Assembly (NCBI GenBank): GCA_009921765.1
Contig: RFXC01000004.1
Coordinates: forward strand, 1 to 56,996
DNA length: 56,996 nucleotides
Direction of reading: 5' to 3'
Source: Betaproteobacteria bacterium
GTDB taxonomy: Bacteria; Pseudomonadota; Gammaproteobacteria; Burkholderiales; Burkholderiaceae
Numbering within the stretch: position 1 is the stretch's first letter; every line of letters begins with the position of its first letter. The position numbers and the translations under genes were made by a program. The notes under the pieces were generated by a model. The model was not told the DNA's origin, searched no databases, and saw only the letters and a list, made by a program, of their open reading frames with translations. Positions 37,147 through 45,703 of the stretch are shown here, piece after piece.

Positions 37147-39389
37147 GCACCCGACGCGTGATCGTGATCGGCGCGGGCGCGGGTGGACTCGCCGCCGCCT
37201 GCGACCTCGCCCGCCAGGGCGTTGAGGTGACGCTCGTTGAGCGCGCACAGGTCACTGGCGGCAAGATTCACCAGCATGAGGTCGGACCGGTAAGAATCGA
37301 CGCCGGCCCCACGGTGCTCACCATGCGCTGGGTCTTCGATCAGCTGCTGGCCGACTGCGGCGAGCGCTTCGAAGACGGCACGCTCACGCTGCGGCCGCTA
37401 CCGATCATCGCGCGCCACGCCTGGACAGCAGGCGAGCAACTCGATCTGCACGCGAGTCCTGAAGCATCGGCCGATGCAATCGGCAAGCTTGCAGGCGCCG
37501 CCGAAGCGGCCAGATTTCTCGCCTTCTGTGATGAAACGCGCAGGCTCTACCACTCGCTTGAGCACGCCTACATTCGCGCTGAACGCCCGACGCTTGCCTC
37601 GATGAGCCAGGATCTTGGCGTGCGCGGGCTCGCGCTGCTGGCGGGCCTGGGCCCCTTCGCAAGCCTCTGGCAAAGCCTCGCCCGGCACTTCCACGATCCG
37701 CGCCTGCGGCAGCTGTTCGCGCGCTACGCGACCTACTGCGGCGGCTCACCCTGGGAGGCACCCGCCACGCTCGCGCTGATCGCCTATGTCGAGCTGCGCG
37801 GCGTGTGGGCGGCCGACGGAGGGATGCAGGCGGTGGCCACACGCATCGAGCGTACCGCCCGCCGACTGGGGGTTGATTTGCGGCTGGGGTGCGGGGTTCG
37901 CTCGATCGATGTGAGCGCCGGACATGCAAGCGGCGTGACCCTCGATGATGGCAATCGAATCACCGCGGACGCGGTGGTGTTCAACGGTGACGCGCAGGCA
38001 TTGGCCAGTGGCCTCCTCGGCGAGGCCGCGCGCCCCGCGGTTCGGCCCGATGGGCTGTCACCACGGTCGCTGTCGGCACTCACCTTTGCGATTCACGGCG
38101 TCGCTGACGGCTTTGACCTCAGCTACCACAACGTGTTTTTTCAGCCGGGCTATGCCACCGAGTTCGCCGACATATTCCGGCAGGGTCGACTGCCCCGGCA
38201 ACCCACGCTTTATCTGTGCGCACAGGACCGGGCAGGCACCGACGCCCGGCCCCCCGGACAGCCCGAGCGCCTGTTTTGCCTCATCAACGCGCCGGCACGC
38301 GGCGACCAGTCTGCGCCTGCCGCCGAGGAGATCGAACAATGCCGAAGCACAGCCTTCACCCATCTGCAGCGCTGTGGCCTCACGATCCGTGCAGCAGCCG
38401 CGGCGCAGGTCTGCAGCACACCGCAGCAGTTTCACCAACGCTTTCCGGCGAGCGGGGGCGCACTCTACGGGATGGCCCCGCACGGCTGGATGTCCTCCTT
38501 TCGCAGACCCTCGGCCACCACAGCGATTCCGGGGCTGTTCCTGGCGGGGGGCAGCGTCTCACCCTACTACGCCTGGGCTCGCGAACGTGCCGCGCGCGCC
38601 GGTGCGCCGGTTGATCCGGAAAACTTCTGCGCAATCAATGTGGCGCTCTACACCCCCGGCCGCAAGCGCTGGACGATGACCGAGCGCAGCCGCGCGAGCA
38701 TCGAGCGCAGCGCCCGCGAGTTCAGGGTCGGCCCGAGCGCACTCGAGTGGACCGGCTCGGAGCTGGTGATCCGGATCGATGAGCGATCGGCGCCGATTCC
38801 GCTCGCAGTGCGCGGAACGGTTCGCCTGAGCGCCCCGCGCTGGTTCGACTGGCAGCTTCCGCTCGACCCCTCGGGGCAGCATCGCTGGGGCCCACTCGCC
38901 CCCGCAGGAAGGATCTCCGTCGACTTCGACTCGCCCGGCATTCAGTGGCAGGGCCACGGCTATCTGGATTCAAATGAAGGCGATGAGCCGATCGAGTCGC
39001 GCTATGACGAATGGGACTGGTCGCGAGCGACGGTTGATGACGGATCGTCGGCGGTGGTCTATGACCTGCGCACCCGCGACGGCCGCGAGCACCTGATCGC
39101 CCGCCGATTCCAGACCGACGGCCAGGTGACCGAGTTTGATCCCGGGCCCCGCCACGCACTCGCCCGAACCGGCTGGCGGATCGGCCGATCGATTCGGTCG
39201 GAGGGTGCAGGACCCCCACCACGCATCACCCGCACGCTGGAGGACACACCGTTTTATGTACGCTCGCTTGCAGAATCCACGGTGGGCGGACGGCAGGTGG
39301 TGTCCGTGCATGAAACGCTGAACGGCCCCCGCCTGCGCTCAGCGCTGGTCCGACTGATGCTGCCCTGGCGGATGCCACGCCTGCGTTGA
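37143..39389 (+). CDS. CrtD-CrtC chimera (methoxyneurosporene desaturase / hydroxyneurosporene synthase)
   Basis: One uninterrupted 748-residue frame. Residues 1 to about 472 are a CrtD-type FAD desaturase: IVIGAGAGGLAAACDLARQG, GPVRIDAGPTVLTM, the ALYGMAPHGWMSSFRRP motif and IPGLFLAGGSV. At that GSV the sequence changes to CrtC: SPYYAWARERA, then DPENFCAINVALYTPGRKRW, TMTERSRASIE and WDWSRATVDDG to a complete CrtC C-terminus. What is lost is the CrtD tail (normally HPGxGVPMAxLSGR plus a short end) and the first part of CrtC up to its GSVFSPYYAW motif. It overlaps crtA by 4 bp and converges on crtB with 51 bp overlap. Whether either activity survives is unknown; an in-frame deletion by microhomology is the simplest origin. 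Confidence 0.88.
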   Translation: MSTRRVIVIGAGAGGLAAACDLARQGVEVTLVERAQVTGGKIHQHEVGPVRIDAGPTVLTMRWVFDQLLADCGERFEDGTLTLRPLPIIARHAWTAGEQLDLHASPEASADAIGKLAGAAEAARFLAFCDETRRLYHSLEHAYIRAERPTLASMSQDLGVRGLALLAGLGPFASLWQSLARHFHDPRLRQLFARYATYCGGSPWEAPATLALIAYVELRGVWAADGGMQAVATRIERTARRLGVDLRLGCGVRSIDVSAGHASGVTLDDGNRITADAVVFNGDAQALASGLLGEAARPAVRPDGLSPRSLSALTFAIHGVADGFDLSYHNVFFQPGYATEFADIFRQGRLPRQPTLYLCAQDRAGTDARPPGQPERLFCLINAPARGDQSAPAAEEIEQCRSTAFTHLQRCGLTIRAAAAAQVCSTPQQFHQRFPASGGALYGMAPHGWMSSFRRPSATTAIPGLFLAGGSVSPYYAWARERAARAGAPVDPENFCAINVALYTPGRKRWTMTERSRASIERSAREFRVGPSALEWTGSELVIRIDERSAPIPLAVRGTVRLSAPRWFDWQLPLDPSGQHRWGPLAPAGRISVDFDSPGIQWQGHGYLDSNEGDEPIESRYDEWDWSRATVDDGSSAVVYDLRTRDGREHLIARRFQTDGQVTEFDPGPRHALARTGWRIGRSIRSEGAGPPPRITRTLEDTPFYVRSLAESTVGGRQVVSVHETLNGPRLRSALVRLMLPWRMPRLR

Positions 39390-40418
39390 GCGCTCGCGCT
39401 CGGCCACCGTCACCAGCAGGTTCACCATCCAGGCCGCTTTTTCCGCAACGCTGCGGGGCGGCAGATCGGCGATCGCCGATGAGGCAGCCTCCACGAGGAA
39501 ACGAATTGCATCGAGCGGCACATGACCCCGCGGCCGACGCGGCGCTGACAGCGCGCACGGCAGACTTTGCGCCACCCGGACAAGCTTGCGACGGCCGCTC
39601 ACCACGGCACGGCGATTGATCGAATCGAGCCGGGCCCGGCGAATCTCGACACCGATATCGGAATAGATCAGCCGCGCCGCGAGGATCGCCGGACGACAGC
39701 CGCGCGGCAGATTCCACAGCCCTTCCTCGGCCCGACGGTAGAGCGCGTCGGCCTCGTTCAGCAGCCGCTCGACCAGGCGCCCGATTGCCGCAGAGAACCG
39801 CGGATCAAGGAGCCAGACATCGGGGTCCAGCCCCTCTTCGCGCAGCCACTCAAGCGGGAGATAGATGCGTCCCATGCGCGCGTCTTCGCCGACATCGCGG
39901 GCGATGTTGGTGAGCTGCATCGCCACGCCCAGCTCGCAGGCCCGCGCAAGCGCCCGTTCGTCGCGCACCTCCATCACCAGCGCCATCATGGCGCCGACCG
40001 TGCCGGCCACCCGCGCGCAGTAGTCAAGCAGCTCCTCGAAAGTGCGATAGCGCCGGCCCTGCGCATCCCACTGAAAGCCTTCCAGCAGCGCAAGCGGGAT
40101 GCGGCGCGGCAGCCGATAGCGATGCACCACGCGCGCGAACGCCTGATCGGCTGCGATGGCATGAGGCGTCCCGGCGTACACGGCGTCGAGCCGGCGATGG
40201 AGCGCGGCCAGCGTGTCGGGGCTCGCTCCGCTGCCATCGACTTCGTCATCGGCCACACGACAAAAAGCGTACAGCGATACGGCGGCATCGCGATAGCGCG
40301 CGGGAAGCAGCCGCGAGGCGGCAAAGAACGATTTCGATCCGTGCCGCATCAGCTCCACACAATCGGGCGCGGGCGCAGCAAGCAGACGCTCGATCTCCGG
40401 GCTGGAATGCATGTTCAT
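39339..40418 (-). CDS. crtB: Phytoene synthase
   Basis: A 359-residue enzyme that condenses two geranylgeranyl diphosphates to phytoene. Both Asp-rich Mg sites are there, VADDEVDG near residue 55 and NIARDVGEDARMGRIYLP near 170, as is the opening GSKSFFAASRLLPARYRDAA. Its start overlaps the crtI stop by 4 bp. The last 17 codons overlap the convergent crtDC end; the tail after VTVAERERS is probably dispensable. crtE, which makes the substrate, is not in the window. Confidence 0.95.
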   Translation of the reverse strand: MNMHSSPEIERLLAAPAPDCVELMRHGSKSFFAASRLLPARYRDAAVSLYAFCRVADDEVDGSGASPDTLAALHRRLDAVYAGTPHAIAADQAFARVVHRYRLPRRIPLALLEGFQWDAQGRRYRTFEELLDYCARVAGTVGAMMALVMEVRDERALARACELGVAMQLTNIARDVGEDARMGRIYLPLEWLREEGLDPDVWLLDPRFSAAIGRLVERLLNEADALYRRAEEGLWNLPRGCRPAILAARLIYSDIGVEIRRARLDSINRRAVVSGRRKLVRVAQSLPCALSAPRRPRGHVPLDAIRFLVEAASSAIADLPPRSVAEKAAWMVNLLVTVAERERSTQAWHPPGQHQSDQR

Positions 40419-42055
40419 AAGACCGCCTGCGCGCGTGCAACCCGGGCGGCGGGCGGAATGATCGAATCAAGCACCTTGGCCGACGTGAGCACGCCTGGAA
40501 TGCCTGCGCCAGGATGGGTGCTGGCCCCCACCAGGTAGAGATCGCGGATGTCTTCGCTGCGGTTGTGCGGCCGGAACCATGCGCTCTGCAGGAGCCTGGG
40601 CTCCATGCCGAAGGCCGCGCCTTTGAAAGCGAGATAACGACTCTCGAAGTCGGCCGGCGTGAGATAGCGCTCTGTGCAGATCGCCTCAGACAAACCGGGC
40701 AGAACCGTATCGCCCAGCATCTGCGCGATGCGCTGCCGATAGGGCTCGGCGCGGCTTGCCCAGTCGATGCCGGCCTCGAGATGCGGCACCGGCGAGAGCA
40801 CATAAAACGTGTCGCAACCCTCGGGCGCAAGGGAGGTGTCGGTTGCGGTGGGTCGATGCAGGTAGAGACTGAAGTCGTCTGCCAGCACCTTGCGATCGAA
40901 GATGTCACCCAGCAGCTCGCGGTAGCGCGGGCCAAGCAGGATCATGTGATGCGGAATATCGGGATAGCGCCGTCGGGTGCCGAAGTACCAGACGAAGAGC
41001 CCCATTGAATAGGCCGCGCGCTCCACCTTGCGATCGGTCCACACTCGGCGGGGCTCGGCCTTCAGCAGATGCTTGTAGGTCCATGCGCTGTCCGCATTCG
41101 ACACCACGATCTCGGCATCGACCCGCTCACCGCTTGCGAGAATGGCCCCACGCGCACGCTGATCCACCACCCGGATGCGAGCGACATCGGCGCCCAACCG
41201 GATCTCGCCACCCAGTTCGCCGATCAGCCGGGCCATCGCCCGCACGATCGCGCCCGTGCCGCCCATGGCGGAATGCACGCCGTGGATGCGCTCGAGCGAG
41301 GGAATGAGGCTGTAGACACTGGTGACCGACATGGGGTTGCCGCCGATCAGAAGCGGGTGAAAGCTGAAGACCTGACGAAGCTTTTCGCTCTTGAAGTGGC
41401 GCGAGGCCATTTGATAGATGCTGCGCCAGGCGCGCATCCGGACCATGGCCGGCAAGGCCGCGAACAGGTCGCCAAGCGACTCGAAGGCCACCGTGCCCAG
41501 CCCCTCGTAGCCCAGCCTGAAACAGCGATCGGCTTCGGCCATGAAAGCGTGCAGGCCGCCCACATCCTGCGGACTGACCCGCCGCACCTCCTCGATCATG
41601 GCCTGCGGCTCGCGCTGGTAGTCGAAGTGCGTGCCGTCATCAAAACGAATCCGGTAACAAGGATTCATCGGCCGCAGGTCCACGTCATCGGCAAAGCGTC
41701 GGCCAGCCAACGCCCACAACTCTTCGAGAAGGAACGGCGCGGTCACGATGGTGGGACCGGCATCAAAGGTGAAGCCGTCCTGCGTGAAGACACTCGCACG
41801 CCCACCCGGCTGATCGAGCCGCTCCAGCACCGTCACCCGATAGCCCTTGCAGAGCATGCGGATGGCGCAGGCGAGGCCGCCAAAGCCGCTGCCGATGATG
41901 ACCACCCGTGGCGCGCCCGACGAGGCGGCGCGACCCGTCATGATCCGTGCGGGGGCGGAGCGCGCCTCGCCCAGCGCGGCCTCCGGCAGGGGCGGTGCAA
42001 TCGGGGCACCTCGCGGGCCCGCAAGCGGCAGGGCGTCGGACGCGGATTGAAGCAT
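40415..42055 (-). CDS. crtI: Phytoene desaturase
   Basis: A 546-residue FAD enzyme that desaturates phytoene to neurosporene or lycopene. It has VVIIGSGFGGLACAIRMLCK near residue 37, GGNPMSVTSVYSLIPSLE, and the intact C-terminal FAD motif LVGASTHPGAGIPGVLTSAK, a useful contrast to the truncated CrtD. ATG 42055 is preceded by AGGAGG at 12 bp; a GTG at 42097 is the alternative. The first 36 residues before the nucleotide fold are a Pro/Ala-rich extension. It leads a crtI-crtB pair divergent from bchG. Confidence 0.95.
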   Translation of the reverse strand: MLQSASDALPLAGPRGAPIAPPLPEAALGEARSAPARIMTGRAASSGAPRVVIIGSGFGGLACAIRMLCKGYRVTVLERLDQPGGRASVFTQDGFTFDAGPTIVTAPFLLEELWALAGRRFADDVDLRPMNPCYRIRFDDGTHFDYQREPQAMIEEVRRVSPQDVGGLHAFMAEADRCFRLGYEGLGTVAFESLGDLFAALPAMVRMRAWRSIYQMASRHFKSEKLRQVFSFHPLLIGGNPMSVTSVYSLIPSLERIHGVHSAMGGTGAIVRAMARLIGELGGEIRLGADVARIRVVDQRARGAILASGERVDAEIVVSNADSAWTYKHLLKAEPRRVWTDRKVERAAYSMGLFVWYFGTRRRYPDIPHHMILLGPRYRELLGDIFDRKVLADDFSLYLHRPTATDTSLAPEGCDTFYVLSPVPHLEAGIDWASRAEPYRQRIAQMLGDTVLPGLSEAICTERYLTPADFESRYLAFKGAAFGMEPRLLQSAWFRPHNRSEDIRDLYLVGASTHPGAGIPGVLTSAKVLDSIIPPAARVARAQAVL

Positions 42056-42129
42056 CGGCGGTTGTCGCCTCCTAGCGACGGATTCGGGGGGCCGCACCGA
42101 AACAAACTGTCCGGGACGACGCCAAGATG

Positions 42130-42147
42130 TGTAAATTGCAATTGACG
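42130..42147. promoter_or_regulatory. PpsR/CrtJ-like operator 3
   Basis: TGT-N12-ACG, with the same single deviation as operator 1 at 33860. Its right end overlaps the bchG -35 box. Confidence 0.55.
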
Positions 42148-42170
42148 TTCGGTTTTGTCAAGCAGAGAAT
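42142..42170 (+). promoter_or_regulatory. Candidate promoter for bchG-bch2-bchP-tspO
   Basis: TTGACG, 17-bp spacer, GAGAAT. The -10 ends 6 bp before the bchG ATG, so the transcript would be leaderless or nearly so. Confidence 0.45.
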
Positions 42171-42176
42171 CCACGG

Positions 42177-43061
42177 ATGACTGTCCGCACCGTCCCCACC
42201 CTCTCGGCGTTTACCGAGCTGCTCAAGCCCATCACCTGGTTTCCACCCATGTGGGCGTTTGCCTGCGGCGTGGTGGCCTCGGGGGCGCAGCTCGCCACGC
42301 ACTGGCCGCTCGCCCTTCTGGGCGTGCTGCTGGCGGGCCCCATGGTGTGCGCAACCAGCCAGGCGGTGAACGACTGGTTTGATCGCCACGTCGATGCCAT
42401 CAACGAACCGCATCGCCCCATTCCATCCGGCCGCATGCCCGGGCGCTGGGGCCTGTATGTCGCCATCGCCTGGACAGTGCTGTCCCTGCTGGTGGCTACC
42501 GGGCTGGGGATATGGGGCTTTGCTGCCGCCGCGCTCGGACTGGTGCTCGCCTGGGCCTACAGCATGCCGCCGGTTCGGCTCAAGCAGAACGGCTGGTGGG
42601 GGAACCTCGCCTGCGGCCTGTCCTACGAGGGGCTCGCCTGGATCACTGGCGCGGCAGTCATGGCGGGCGGCGCGCTGCCCGAGGCGCGCTCGCTGCTCCT
42701 TGCCTTCCTCTACAGCATCGGTGCCCACGGAATCATGACCCTCAATGACTTCAAGGCCATCGAGGGCGATTCGCGCATGGGCATCCGGTCGCTGCCGGTG
42801 CAACTCGGCCCCGACCGGGCAGCACGGGTGGCGTGCTGGGTCATGGCGGTGCCGCAGATCATCGTGGTGATTCTGCTCGTGCAGTGGGGGGCGCCGGTGT
42901 CGGCGGTATCGGTTGCTGCGCTGATCGCGGCCCAGGCAGTGCTGATGCGCCGCCTGATCGCGGCCCCGATCGAGCAGGCGCTCTTCTACAGCGGCTTCGG
43001 CGTGCCGCTCTACGTCTCGGGAATGATGGTCAGCGCCTTCGCGCTTCGGGGTCTGGGCTGA
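42177..43061 (+). CDS. bchG: Bacteriochlorophyll synthase
   Basis: A 294-residue UbiA-family prenyltransferase that esterifies bacteriochlorophyllide a with geranylgeraniol. The Mg-diphosphate motif DRHVDAINEPHRPIPSGRM is near residue 69 and the second Asp motif NDFKAIEGDSRMGIRSLPV near 190. About eight spans. The opening VTELLKPITWFPPMWAF-like sequence (FTELLKPITWFPPMWAFACG) is typical. No ribosome-binding site is evident before ATG 42177. First gene of a four-gene operon. Confidence 0.95.
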   Translation: MTVRTVPTLSAFTELLKPITWFPPMWAFACGVVASGAQLATHWPLALLGVLLAGPMVCATSQAVNDWFDRHVDAINEPHRPIPSGRMPGRWGLYVAIAWTVLSLLVATGLGIWGFAAAALGLVLAWAYSMPPVRLKQNGWWGNLACGLSYEGLAWITGAAVMAGGALPEARSLLLAFLYSIGAHGIMTLNDFKAIEGDSRMGIRSLPVQLGPDRAARVACWVMAVPQIIVVILLVQWGAPVSAVSVAALIAAQAVLMRRLIAAPIEQALFYSGFGVPLYVSGMMVSAFALRGLG

Positions 43062-43107
43062 GCCACACGGCACGTATCCGTGAGGCCAATGCGATCAGGA
43101 GGAAACA

Positions 43108-44493
43108 ATGAATCAATCGCTCGAACCGGAACACGAACCTGTCTTGCCTGCCGGCTCGCAGTTCGGCTGGCTGTCGATCGCGCGCCTGGGCCTCATCCAG
43201 GCCTGTCTGGGTGGCATCGTGGTGCTCGCCACCTCAACACTCAACCGCATCATGGTGGTTGAGCTTGCCCTGCCTGCCGTGCTGCCGGGACTCCTGGTGG
43301 CCATGCACTATGCAGTGCAGATCCTGCGGCCGCGAATGGGCTTCGGATCCGATCGCTCGGGGCGCTGCACGCCCTGGATCCTGGGCGGCATGGCGGTCCT
43401 CGCCTGCGGCGGTCTGCTGGGTGCGGTCGCCGTGGTCACCATGAGCGGATCACTTGGCACCGGCATCGCGCTATCGGTGCTGGCGTTTCTCATGATCGGT
43501 ATCGGAGTAAGTGCGAGCGGCACTTCGGTTCTGGTCCTGCTCGCCAAACGGGTGGCCCCGCGTCGGCGCGCGGGTGCCGCCACCCTGGTGTGGCTCATGA
43601 TGATCGCCGGGTTTGCGGTCACCGCGGGCATCGCCGGCCATCTGCTCGACCCTTATTCGGAAGCCCGCCTGCTCGCCGTGGCTGCCGGGGTGGCCGCAAT
43701 TGCGCTGGTGGTCACCATGCTGATGCTGTTCCGGCTCGAGCGCGCGGTCGACGCTCATCCAGCAGAGGAAAACGGCCCCGCCTCCGAGGGCTTTCGCGCC
43801 ACGCTCACCAAGGTCTGGCGCGAACCCGCCGCCCGTCACTTCACGGTTTTCGTGTTCATCTCGATGCTCGCCTTCAGCGCGCAGGACCTCATCCTCGAGC
43901 CCTTCGCAGGCACCGTCTTTGGCTTTACTCCGGGCGAAACCACCAAGCTCTCGGGGCTGCAGCATTCGGGCATCCTCTGCGGCATGTTGCTGGTGGCGCT
44001 TGCCGGCAGTGGCCGTATTTTTGGCCGCCGCCTGGGGTCGCTGCGTTTCTGGACGGTAGGCGGCTGCATCGCATCGGGCTTTGCGCTCGCAGGCCTGGTG
44101 GCGGCCGGTGTGGCCGGACCAGGGTGGCCGCTTCGCGCCAACGTGTTCCTGCTTGGCGCGGCCAATGGCGCGTTTTCGATCGCCGCCATCGCTTCCATGA
44201 TGCGGCTCGCGGGCGAAGGCGAAGGCCGTCGCGAAGGCACGCGCATGGGGCTTTGGGGCGCCGCACAGGCGCTCGCCTTTGGCAGCGGCGGGCTCCTCGG
44301 AACGGCCCTCTCCGACCTGGCCCGTCTTGTCATCCAGGACACCGCGCTCGCTTATGCGGTGGTGTTCGGCCTGGAGGCGCTCCTCTTCATCCTGGCCGCG
44401 CGCCTGGCCAGCCAGATTCGCGAACCCGCCGTCAGCGGCGATACCCAGAACACCCCGCCACAACCGCTCGCCCAGGGAGGCGCTCATGCGTGA
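43108..44493 (+). CDS. BCD-family MFS protein (Bch2/ORF428-like)
   Basis: A 461-residue, 12-span protein of the same PucC/LhaA family as 23233-24663, with LNRIMVVELALPAVLPGLLV, MGFGSDRSGRCTPWILGGM and AQDLILEPFAGTVFGFTPGE. In other purple bacteria this position between bchG and bchP holds ORF428 (G115/Bch2), whose role in pigment handling or light-harvesting assembly is less clear than for LhaA. It starts after AGGAGG and overlaps bchP by 8 bp. Confidence 0.9.
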   Translation: MNQSLEPEHEPVLPAGSQFGWLSIARLGLIQACLGGIVVLATSTLNRIMVVELALPAVLPGLLVAMHYAVQILRPRMGFGSDRSGRCTPWILGGMAVLACGGLLGAVAVVTMSGSLGTGIALSVLAFLMIGIGVSASGTSVLVLLAKRVAPRRRAGAATLVWLMMIAGFAVTAGIAGHLLDPYSEARLLAVAAGVAAIALVVTMLMLFRLERAVDAHPAEENGPASEGFRATLTKVWREPAARHFTVFVFISMLAFSAQDLILEPFAGTVFGFTPGETTKLSGLQHSGILCGMLLVALAGSGRIFGRRLGSLRFWTVGGCIASGFALAGLVAAGVAGPGWPLRANVFLLGAANGAFSIAAIASMMRLAGEGEGRREGTRMGLWGAAQALAFGSGGLLGTALSDLARLVIQDTALAYAVVFGLEALLFILAARLASQIREPAVSGDTQNTPPQPLAQGGAHA

Positions 44494-45703
44494 AGACACC
44501 CTTTATGACGTCGTCGTGGTCGGCGGCGGCCCGGCTGGTGCCACCGCTGCCGATGATCTCGCCCGCGCCGGACGACGCGTCCTGCTGCTCGATCGCGCCG
44601 GCCGGATCAAACCCTGTGGCGGTGCGATCCCGCCGCGCGCCATCCGCGACTTCGACATTCCCGAAAGCCTGCTGGTTGCGCATGCACGCTGCGCACGCAT
44701 GATTTCGCCTTCCGACCAGCGGGTCGACATACCGATTGAAAACGGCTTTGTCGGACTGGTTGATCGCGATGAATTCGACGAGTGGCTGAGACAGCGTGCC
44801 GCACAGCACGGCGCCACCCGGCTGATCGGCACCTTCGAGCGGCTCGACGGTCCCGATGCCGACGGCATCACCACTGTGCGCATCCAGAGCCGCGCGAGCG
44901 CAGGCGAGCGCGCCGAGGCCCCGGTCAGCATCCGCACCCGGCTTGTGATCGGTGCCGACGGCGCAAAATCGCGGGTTGCTGCGCAGGCCATCGCCGACTC
45001 CGACAAAGGGAAATTCGTTTTCGCCTATCACGAGATTGTGCGCGCGCCGGCCGCCGAGGATCGCGCTGGCGTCGACTACGACCCCTCCCGATGCGACGTC
45101 TATTACCGCGGCACGCTATCGCCCGATTTCTACGGCTGGGTGTTTCCCCACGGCAAGTGTTTCTCGGTGGGCACAGGCAGTATGGACAAGGGCTTCTCGC
45201 TTCGCAGCGCGGTGGCCGACCTGCGCCGCACCGCAGGTCTGGACCGCTTCGAGACACTGCGCCGCGAGGGCGCACCGATTCCGCTCAAGCCGCTGCCACG
45301 CTGGGACAACGGCCGCAACGTGGTGCTGGCGGGCGACGCTTCCGGTGTGGTCGCTCCCGCATCGGGTGAGGGCATCTACTACGCCATGCTGGGTGGCCGC
45401 CTGGCAGCCGACGCCGCGCTGGCTGCGCTTCAGAGCGGACGTGGCGCTGAGCTGGCATCGGCCCGCAAACGTTTCATGAAAGAGCATGGTCGGGTGTTCT
45501 TTGTACTGGGGCTGCTGCAACGGTTCTGGTATGGCAACGACAAGCGGCGCGAACAGTTCGTCAAGATCTGCCGCGATCGCGACGTGCAGCAAATAACCTT
45601 CGATTCCTACATGAACAAGCGACTGGTCCGCCGGCGTCCGCTTGCACACTTGCGTATTTTCCTAAAGGATCTTGCGCATTTGTTCGGCATCGCCAAGGCA
45701 TGA
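44486..45703 (+). CDS. bchP: Geranylgeranyl diphosphate/bacteriochlorophyll reductase
   Basis: A 405-residue FAD/NADPH reductase that converts the geranylgeranyl tail to phytyl. It has VVVVGGGPAGATAADDLARA at the N-terminus, KPCGGAIPPRAIRDFDIPES (the GG-reductase substrate motif), RLVIGADGAKSRVAAQAI and VLAGDASGVVAPASGEGIYY. ATG 44486 follows AGGGAGG; the frame upstream is bch2 in another frame. Its stop overlaps tspO by 4 bp. Confidence 0.95.
   Translation: MREDTLYDVVVVGGGPAGATAADDLARAGRRVLLLDRAGRIKPCGGAIPPRAIRDFDIPESLLVAHARCARMISPSDQRVDIPIENGFVGLVDRDEFDEWLRQRAAQHGATRLIGTFERLDGPDADGITTVRIQSRASAGERAEAPVSIRTRLVIGADGAKSRVAAQAIADSDKGKFVFAYHEIVRAPAAEDRAGVDYDPSRCDVYYRGTLSPDFYGWVFPHGKCFSVGTGSMDKGFSLRSAVADLRRTAGLDRFETLRREGAPIPLKPLPRWDNGRNVVLAGDASGVVAPASGEGIYYAMLGGRLAADAALAALQSGRGAELASARKRFMKEHGRVFFVLGLLQRFWYGNDKRREQFVKICRDRDVQQITFDSYMNKRLVRRRPLAHLRIFLKDLAHLFGIAKA

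Larger units (their letters stand above)
42056..42176. promoter_or_regulatory. crtI/bchG divergent control region
   Basis: A 121-bp gap, AT-richer at 42125-42170 than its surroundings. It has one PpsR-like site, a TTGACG/GAGAAT promoter toward bchG and a TTGACA box (42161-42156, minus strand) toward crtI without a good -10 partner. The layout resembles the bchF/aerR region. Confidence 0.7.

Noticed and set aside
43471..44499. 342-codon antisense frame opposite the BCD-family MFS gene
   Set aside because: The plus-strand product is a clear membrane protein family member with ribosome-binding site and overlaps; the antisense frame is a GC shadow.
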